DNA from: Pseudomonas soli
GTDB taxonomy: Bacteria; Pseudomonadota; Gammaproteobacteria; Pseudomonadales; Pseudomonadaceae
Assembly: GCF_900110655.1 (NCBI RefSeq)
Contig: NZ_FOEQ01000003.1
Coordinates: forward strand, 62,001-126,000
Length of the DNA: 64,000 bases
Direction of reading: 5' to 3'
Below the pieces are notes generated by a model. It searched no databases, was not told the origin of the DNA, and was given only the letters and a program-made list of their open reading frames with translations. A program made the position numbers and the translations under genes. This document shows, one piece after another, positions 58,186 to 64,000 of the stretch (within the stretch, counting starts at the first letter, position 1; the number at the start of each line of letters is the position of its first letter).

Positions 58186-59751
58186 ATGCCCCGCCTGACC
58201 CACCTGCTGCCCTTCCTCACCTGGCTGCCCCGCCAATCGGGCCGCAGCCTGCGCCAGGACCTGCTGGTGGGCCTGAGCGGCGCCATCCTCGCCCTGCCGC
58301 AGTCAATTGCCTACGCCCTGATCGCCGGGCTGCCCGCCGAGTACGGCCTGTACGCCGCCATCGTCCCCGTGCTGATCGCCTGTCTGTGGGGCTCGTCCTG
58401 GCACCTGATCTGCGGGCCCACGGCCGCCATCTCCATCGTCCTCTACGCCAGCATCAGCCCCCTGGCCGTGGCCGGCAGCGCCGACTATGTAACTCTGGTA
58501 CTGCTGCTGACCTTCCTTGGCGGCATCTTCCAGCTGCTGCTGGGGCTGTTGCGCTTCGGTGCGCTGGTCAATTTCGTTTCCCACTCGGTGGTGCTGGGCT
58601 TCACCCTCGGCGCCGCCATCGTCATCGCCCTTGGGCAGTTACCGAACCTCCTGGGGATGGACCTGCCGAGCCAGGCCACGGCGTTGAAGACTGTGCAGGA
58701 CCTGGCTGGGCACATGGGCGAAGTTGATCTGTCATCGCTGGCCCTGGGCCTGGCCACGCTGGTGATCGGTATCGCCCTGAAACTGTGGCGCCCGCGCTGG
58801 CCAAGCCTGTTGATAAGCCTGCTGCTGGTCAGCCTGATGGCCTGGCTAATGCCCGGCGTGTTCGGCCATGTGCCCAGAGTGGCTGCGTTCACCGGACAGC
58901 TCCCGCCCTTCAGCCCGCTGCCTCTGCTGGATGTGGAACTGATGCTGCGCCTGCTGCCCAGCGCTGTAGCGGTGGGCATGCTGGGGCTGGTCACTAGCCT
59001 GTCGATTGCCCGCTCGTTGTCGGCACGTTCGGAGCAATTGATCGACCCTGACCAGGAAATCCGCGCACAGGGCCTGTCGAACATCGGCGGCGCGTTTTTC
59101 TCCGGCTACCTGTCCGCAGGTTCCTTCACTCGCTCGGGCCTGAGCTACGACGCCGGCGCCCGCTCGCCACTGGCTGGGGTGTTCTCGGCCTTGTGGGTGG
59201 CGCTGTTCGCGGTGACCGGCGCCGGGCTGATCGCCCACCTGCCGATCCCGGCGATGGCGGGGAGTATCCTGCTGATCTGCTGGGGGCTGGTGGACCATCG
59301 CGGCATTCGCGCGCTGTTCCGGGTCAGCCGCTCGGAGTTCCTGGTGATGGCACTGACGGCGGCGGCGACGTTGCTGCTGGAGTTGCAGACGGCGATTTAT
59401 GCCGGGGTGCTGGCGTCGCTGTTCTTCTACCTCAAGCGCACCTCGAGGCCACGGGTGCAGCAAAGCCGGGAAGGGGAGGCGGACGTATTGCGGGTGGGTG
59501 GGTCGATCTTCTTCGGCGCGGCGCACTACCTGCAGGTGCGTCTTCAGCGCTGCCAGGGGCCACACGTGGTGATCGATGCGCGGCAGGTGAACTTCATCGA
59601 TTACTCGGGTGTGGATATGTTGCACCGCGAGGCGCGGCGGTTGATGCGCAGTGGCGGGAGCCTGACGTTGCAGCGGGCAAGGCCGCAGGTGGTGGAGGAG
59701 TTGCAGAAGCTGGAGGGGGTTGAACTGTGCCCCATTCGCTTTGAGGAATGA
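58186..59751 (+). CDS. SulP-family anion transporter with STAS domain (bet locus)
   Basis: This 521-residue transporter has about 12 membrane segments, the family stretch LPQSIAYALIAGLPAEYGLYAAIVPVLIACLWGSSWHLICGPTAA in its first third, and a C-terminal STAS domain (about residues 430-515; VNFIDYSGVDMLHREARRL). Its neighbours betC and choX suggest a role with choline-O-sulfate uptake or disposal of sulfate. It has no signs of damage. Confidence 0.9.
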   Translation: MPRLTHLLPFLTWLPRQSGRSLRQDLLVGLSGAILALPQSIAYALIAGLPAEYGLYAAIVPVLIACLWGSSWHLICGPTAAISIVLYASISPLAVAGSADYVTLVLLLTFLGGIFQLLLGLLRFGALVNFVSHSVVLGFTLGAAIVIALGQLPNLLGMDLPSQATALKTVQDLAGHMGEVDLSSLALGLATLVIGIALKLWRPRWPSLLISLLLVSLMAWLMPGVFGHVPRVAAFTGQLPPFSPLPLLDVELMLRLLPSAVAVGMLGLVTSLSIARSLSARSEQLIDPDQEIRAQGLSNIGGAFFSGYLSAGSFTRSGLSYDAGARSPLAGVFSALWVALFAVTGAGLIAHLPIPAMAGSILLICWGLVDHRGIRALFRVSRSEFLVMALTAAATLLLELQTAIYAGVLASLFFYLKRTSRPRVQQSREGEADVLRVGGSIFFGAAHYLQVRLQRCQGPHVVIDARQVNFIDYSGVDMLHREARRLMRSGGSLTLQRARPQVVEELQKLEGVELCPIRFEE

Positions 59752-59753
59752 CT

Positions 59754-59772
59754 GGGGCTGCTTCGCAGCCCC
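59754..59772. repeat. Stem-loop GGGGCTGC-TTC-GCAGCCCC
   Basis: This perfect hairpin lies between converging genes. It shares its stem with the hairpin at 48119-48137. It is followed by AAAAA on the plus strand, so it is not a T-run terminator for the SulP gene. Confidence 0.55.
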
Positions 59773-59784
59773 AAAAATGCAGCC

Positions 59785-60609
59785 TCAGCCGCGGGCCAAC
59801 TGCCGGCGCAGCTCATCCAGCACCGGCCCGGTCTCAGGCCGAACCCCGCGCCAGATAAAGAACGCCTCGGCCGCCTGCTCCGCCAGCATCCCCAACCCAT
59901 CCAGCACCTTGGCCGCGCCCAGCTTGCTTGCCCACTGGCAGAACGGTGTCGGCTCCTTGCCATACATCATGTCGTAGCAAACGGTACGCCCCGCCTCGAC
60001 CAGGCTGTCGGCAATCGGCGGCAGCTCGCCAGCCAGGCTCGCCGAGGTGGCATTGATGATCACGTCCACCGGCTCCTGCAACCAGGCAAAACCGCTGGCC
60101 ACCACCGGCCCCAGCTCATCGAACTCACGGGCCAACTGCTCGGCCTTCTCCACCGTGCGGTTGGCGATCACCAGCGACTGCGGCTTGTGCGCCAGGATCG
60201 GCTCCAGCACGCCACGCACCGCACCGCCGGCACCAAGGATGAGGATGCGCTTGCCGGCCAGCTCGACCCCGGCGTTGATGGTGAGGTCGCGTACCAGTCC
60301 GGCGCCATCGGTGTTGTCGCCTTGCAACGTGCCGTCGGCCAGCTTGCTCAAAGTGTTTACCGCGCCGGCACGCTTGGCACGCGGGGTGAGGCTGTCGCAC
60401 AGGCGGTAGGCCTCTTCCTTGAACGGCACGGTGACGTTGGCGCCGCAGCCTTGCTTGAAGAAGCCACGGGCGCAGTCGCTGAACTCGTCCAGCGGCGCCA
60501 GCAGGGTGGCGTACTCCAGGTCCTCGCCGGTCTGGTCGGCGAACAGACGGTGGATCAGCGGCGATTTGCTGTGGCCGATGGGGTTACCGAAAACGACGTA
60601 CTGGTCCAT
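59785..60609 (-). CDS. aroE: Shikimate dehydrogenase
   Basis: This 274-residue NADPH enzyme makes shikimate. Motifs: [13 protein letters not shown] near the N-terminus, the catalytic lysine in [11 protein letters not shown], the NADP loop GAGGAVRGV and NRTVEKAE, and the C-terminal [14 protein letters not shown]. It is 25 bases after hemF in the same direction. Confidence 0.97.
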   Translation of the reverse strand: MDQYVVFGNPIGHSKSPLIHRLFADQTGEDLEYATLLAPLDEFSDCARGFFKQGCGANVTVPFKEEAYRLCDSLTPRAKRAGAVNTLSKLADGTLQGDNTDGAGLVRDLTINAGVELAGKRILILGAGGAVRGVLEPILAHKPQSLVIANRTVEKAEQLAREFDELGPVVASGFAWLQEPVDVIINATSASLAGELPPIADSLVEAGRTVCYDMMYGKEPTPFCQWASKLGAAKVLDGLGMLAEQAAEAFFIWRGVRPETGPVLDELRRQLARG

Positions 60610-60634
60610 GGGTGATCCTCAGGTTTCCACAGGC

Positions 60635-61651
<1,017 letters not shown>

Positions 61652-61655
61652 TTAA

Positions 61656-61809
61656 GGTTTGTACGAAAAGTCGCCGAGCGGCGATCAGGCAAGGCGAAAA
61701 CAGGCGAGGAACGGTCGGAGTCGCGTTCGACTTTGCTGGTTGCAAATGAGCATTCCGAGCCTGTTTTCAACGCAGCATGATCGTCGCGCAGGCACTTTTC
61801 GTGCAAACC
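61656..61809. repeat. 154-bp hairpin-forming repeat (MITE-like) between hemF and qor
   Basis: The ends GGTTTGTACGAAAAGT (61656-61671) and ACTTTTCGTGCAAACC (61794-61809) are inverted repeats with one mismatch. The similarity continues inward for about 45 more bases (GATCA, GAAAACAGGC and neighbouring blocks), so the whole element can fold into one long imperfect hairpin. No coding capacity is seen. I believe related sequences recur in Pseudomonas genomes, but this is from memory. Confidence 0.7.
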
Positions 61810-61835
61810 GAGCGACCCAAAGACAGGAGTGTGTG

Positions 61836-62813
61836 ATGGCCAAGCATATTCAGTTCAGCCAGCATGGCGGCCCGGAAGTGTTGCAGTTGGTAGAGTTCGA
61901 CCCGGCCCCGCCCGGCCCGCAGCAAGTGCGCGTGCGCAACCATGCGATCGGCCTGAACTTCATCGACACCTATTTCCGTGGCGGGCTGTATGCGCCGCCG
62001 TCGCTGCCTTCCGGGCTGGGTACCGAAGCGGCAGGGGTGGTCGAGGCGGTGGGCGAGGGCGTCAGCCGGATCAAGGTCGGCGACCGCGTGGCCTATGCCG
62101 GCGGGCCGCTGGGGGCCTACAGCGAGGTGCATACACTGCCGGAGGCTAACCTGGTCAAGCTGCCGGATGCGATCAGCTTCGAGCAGGCGGCGGCGGTGAT
62201 GCTCAAGGGGCTGACCACGCAGTACCTGCTCAAGCAGACCTATGCCGTGCAGCCGAGGGATTTCGTGCTGTTTCATGCCGCTGCCGGTGGCGTGGGATCG
62301 CTGGCTTGCCAGTGGGCCAAGGCGCTGGGGGCGAAGCTGATTGGTACCGTCAGCTCTCCCGAGAAAGCCGAGCGGGCCAAGGCACTCGGGGCCTGGGCGA
62401 CCATCGACTACAGCCATGAAGATGTGGCCAAGCGTGTGCTGGAGCTGACAGACGGTCAGAAGTGCGCGGTGGTGTATGACGGCGTGGGGGCCGATACCTG
62501 GCTGACTTCGCTGGATTGCCTGAGGCCGCGAGGGTTGATGGTGAGTTTCGGCAATGCCTCCGGCGCGGTAAGCGGGGTCAACTTGGGGATCCTGTCGCAG
62601 AAGGGGTCGTTGTATGTCACCCGGCCGACGCTGGGGAGCTACGCCAACAATGCCGAGAACACCCAGGCCATGGCCGATGACCTGTTCGCGATGATCGCCA
62701 GTGGCAAGCTGGTTGTGGATATCCAACAGCGGTATCCATTGAGTGAGGCGGCCAAGGCGCAGGCGGAGTTGTCGGCGCGGCGGACCGTTGGCTCGACGGT
62801 ATTGCTGCCTTGA
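61836..62813 (+). CDS. qor: Quinone oxidoreductase, NADPH-dependent
   Basis: This 325-residue zinc-free medium-chain dehydrogenase starts MAKHIQFSQHGGPEVL. It has the quinone oxidoreductase signature (GLNFIDTYFRGGLY; GTEAAGVVEAVGEG) and the nucleotide site AAAGGVGSLACQWAKALGA. It reduces quinones with NADPH. ATG 61836 follows AGGAG by about six bases. Confidence 0.95.
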   Translation: MAKHIQFSQHGGPEVLQLVEFDPAPPGPQQVRVRNHAIGLNFIDTYFRGGLYAPPSLPSGLGTEAAGVVEAVGEGVSRIKVGDRVAYAGGPLGAYSEVHTLPEANLVKLPDAISFEQAAAVMLKGLTTQYLLKQTYAVQPRDFVLFHAAAGGVGSLACQWAKALGAKLIGTVSSPEKAERAKALGAWATIDYSHEDVAKRVLELTDGQKCAVVYDGVGADTWLTSLDCLRPRGLMVSFGNASGAVSGVNLGILSQKGSLYVTRPTLGSYANNAENTQAMADDLFAMIASGKLVVDIQQRYPLSEAAKAQAELSARRTVGSTVLLP

Positions 62814-62861
62814 GGGTCAGCCCTGCGTGGTGTTCGCCGCAAGCGTTGCAGCGCCTATGAA

Positions 62862-62889
62862 ATCGAGCGCCGCGCGGGCGGCGCTCGAT
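62862..62889. repeat. Stem-loop between qor and the DUF6124 gene
   Basis: ATCGAGCGCCGC-GCGG-GCGGCGCTCGAT is a perfect 12-bp stem between converging genes. No T-run follows on either strand. Confidence 0.55.
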
Positions 62890-62939
62890 CTCAAGAGCAC
62901 TGCAAAACTATCGCCCTGCACTTGCCCGCCAACACGCGA

Positions 62940-63257
62940 TCAACCGCCCTGCCGGGGCCTCCCAGGTGCTGGCGCCGACTCGATGCCATCGAGCATCGCC
63001 TCCACCAACCCCTCCGCCATTTCCAGCGAATGCAGACTCGACCAGTACATGCCACGCCCCTCGTCGCGTAGATGGTCAAGGGCCTTGATGCCGGTGTCAT
63101 AGGCACAGCGCAGGTAGAGCGCGACGTGTACCAGGGCATCATGGGCTTCGATGTTGGGGTTTACGGTGAAGAGCGGTGGGTGACCGGCATCGCAGCGGCC
63201 GAAGGGGTGGGTGGTGGTGTTTGGGAGGGGGGGATCGGGGACAATCTTCTTGGTCAT
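62940..63257 (-). CDS. DUF6124 (formerly DUF3077) family protein
   Basis: This 105-residue protein (MTKKIVPDPPLPNTTTHPFG...LFTVNPNIEAHDALVHVALYLRCAYDTGIKALDHL...RGMYWSSLHSLEMAEGLVEAML) belongs to a small-protein family common in Pseudomonas, often in several copies. It is soluble and helical; the function is unknown. ATG 63257 has GAGG upstream. Its leader is unusually long and structured. Confidence 0.82.
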   Translation of the reverse strand: MTKKIVPDPPLPNTTTHPFGRCDAGHPPLFTVNPNIEAHDALVHVALYLRCAYDTGIKALDHLRDEGRGMYWSSLHSLEMAEGLVEAMLDGIESAPAPGRPRQGG

Positions 63258-63510
63258 GGCAACCTCTACCAGAGTAGGGCTGACACCTCGTCCGTTACCA
63301 CACGAATGGGTGGCAGCTGTACACGGGGTGGTAAACCGGGGAGGTACCAGACCCGGCAGGCTCGAAAGCCTCCCGCGCACAGCCGCCATAGACGACTCTG
63401 ATACCTTCCTGTTACCGGGTTACCACACCCGATCGCCAAGTTATTCGGCGACGGTCTGGAGCCTAGAGGCAGGAGTTCCCACTGAGAAGGTAATGGCAGT
63501 CGACAATCTG
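63258..63510 (-). promoter_or_regulatory. Palindrome-rich leader of the DUF6124 gene
   Basis: Three related blocks occur: CGGGTGTGGTAACCCGG (63431-63415), CCGGTTTACCACCCCG (63339-63324) and CGTGTGGTAACGG (63304-63292), given on the minus strand. The middle one is nearly complementary to the first and partly to the third. A small hairpin AGGCT-TTCG-AGCCT (63371-63358) and another, TCGCC-N9-GGCGA (63451-63433), lie between or upstream. It may be a structured RNA leader or a DNA element. I see no clear promoter. Confidence 0.5.
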
Positions 63511-63663
63511 CGTAGGATATTTCTCTGAATAGAAAACTCCAGCTATTTCAATATTTTTCAGAAAAGTCCTGCAAAACAGTCTCGAGAGAACAAACAAGCG
63601 AACGCTCTAAGCTACTAACCCCGCCCCCCTGTGTACGCCGATGCTTGAGGGACCAAGACATTA
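63511..63663. other. AT-rich intergenic stretch
   Basis: The base composition changes sharply to AT-rich here. No gene or certain promoter is seen. GAGGGA at 63647-63652 may serve as ribosome-binding site for the next frame. Confidence 0.4.
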
Positions 63664-64000
63664 ATGATTATTCAATATTTCGAGTTATCGAGTGATAGGC
63701 CTGATCAGCCTCACATGCTGGGATTCGAATCCTATTCAGGTATCCAAGAAACGCTAATAGCATTAGAGCCTAACCTCAGCGCAAGTAAATCACTCTACCC
63801 TGTATTTCTTACCAAACGCTTTGAGCTTCGGGCCAGTCATGTCTGGAGACTTCATGCAATCGAACGTATTTCCCCGGAGCTACCTTCGCCCGCTATCTTT
63901 AAAATCTATCTCTGGCCTCATGATGTAACGCGAGAAGAATTCTTATTCAAAACAATGAGAAAGAATCCCTGTGTAAAAATTCACAAGCTCATTCGACAAG
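63664..64000 (+). CDS. AT-rich unknown gene, 5' part (runs off the window)
   Basis: An open frame from ATG 63664 (MIIQYFELSSDRPDQPHMLG...) stays open to the end of the window, 112 codons. It has a normal amino-acid mix and a run of charged and aromatic residues (RASHVWRLHAIERISPELP, FKIYLWPHDVTREEFLFKT). The codon use and GC content are clearly lower than in the rest of the window, which suggests horizontal transfer. I do not recognise the family; it could belong to a defence or mobile region. Confidence 0.6.
   Translation, partial: MIIQYFELSSDRPDQPHMLGFESYSGIQETLIALEPNLSASKSLYPVFLTKRFELRASHVWRLHAIERISPELPSPAIFKIYLWPHDVTREEFLFKTMRKNPCVKIHKLIRQ

Noticed and set aside
59754..59777. Hairpin followed by AAAAA after the SulP gene as a terminator
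   Set aside because: On the plus strand the run is A, not T, and on the minus strand the T-run precedes the hairpin, so it does not fit an intrinsic terminator.
63211..63528. A plus-strand frame of 105 codons across the DUF6124 leader
   Set aside because: It overlaps the start of the DUF6124 gene and the repeat blocks. Its recurring look fits translation of a repeated DNA element better than a real protein.

Overview
The window is a GC-rich chromosomal segment of a fluorescent Pseudomonas, most likely of the P. putida group. The gene content and order are those found on both sides of the replication origin in Pseudomonas: algB-kinB, ampDh2, dgcH, dsbA, cytochrome c4, engB, polA, thrB, znu, katE and metNIQ come first, followed by the aa3 oxidase cluster, prlC, osmC, trpI-trpBA, betC, aroE, hemF and qor. 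The REP palindromes (GCGGGCTTGCCCCGCGAT and related types) are also typical of this group. Species-level assignment is from memory of gene order, not from a search.

Layout. 1-8.6 kb: the end of a BON-domain gene, the AlgB/KinB two-component system, a c-di-GMP phosphodiesterase, an anhydro-muropeptide amidase and a diguanylate cyclase. 8.7-15.7 kb: periplasmic redox and housekeeping genes (exo/endonuclease-like protein, DsbA, cytochromes c4 and c5, EngB, PolA), with an ErsA-type small RNA between engB and polA. 15.7-25.6 kb: homoserine kinase, the Zur/ZnuABC zinc uptake locus, catalase KatE and the methionine importer MetNIQ. 25.8-26.6 kb: a REP-flanked orphan RHS tip gene, the clearest accessory gene in the interior. 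26.9-35.3 kb: the complete aa3 cytochrome c oxidase cluster with heme and copper assembly factors. 35.6-46 kb: a SulP transporter with a beta-carbonic anhydrase, an SOS-box radical SAM gene, two M3 oligopeptidases, a gamma-carbonic anhydrase and a HAD phosphatase. 46-51 kb: small envelope and stress proteins (OsmC, dodecin, DUF883, two DUF1161 proteins, paired lipoproteins). 51-62.8 kb: trpI/trpBA, the choline-O-sulfate locus (LysR, betC, choX, SulP), aroE-hemF and qor. 62.9-64 kb: a DUF6124 gene with a long palindrome-rich leader, then the start of an AT-rich unknown gene, which suggests the edge of an accessory island.

How the genes work together. Four intergenic regions carry sequences resembling promoters of the envelope-stress sigma factor AlgU (sigma-22; GAACTT-N16/17-TCnnA): upstream of algB, ersA and osmC, and divergently between dodecin and the DUF883 gene. 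This would link alginate control, the small RNA and osmotic-stress genes. Zinc homeostasis is a self-contained divergent unit with a Zur operator. The cox cluster encodes subunits I, II (with a fused cytochrome c domain) and III plus CtaG, SURF1, Cox15, CyoE and a Sco protein, that is, a whole oxidase and its assembly line. The bet locus encodes the choline sulfatase, a choline-binding protein and a SulP anion transporter.

No rRNA, tRNA, CRISPR array, transposase or prophage gene was seen. The most promising undescribed features are the leader of the DUF6124 gene, the 154-bp hairpin-forming repeat between hemF and qor, and the shared palindrome between dodecin and the DUF883 gene.
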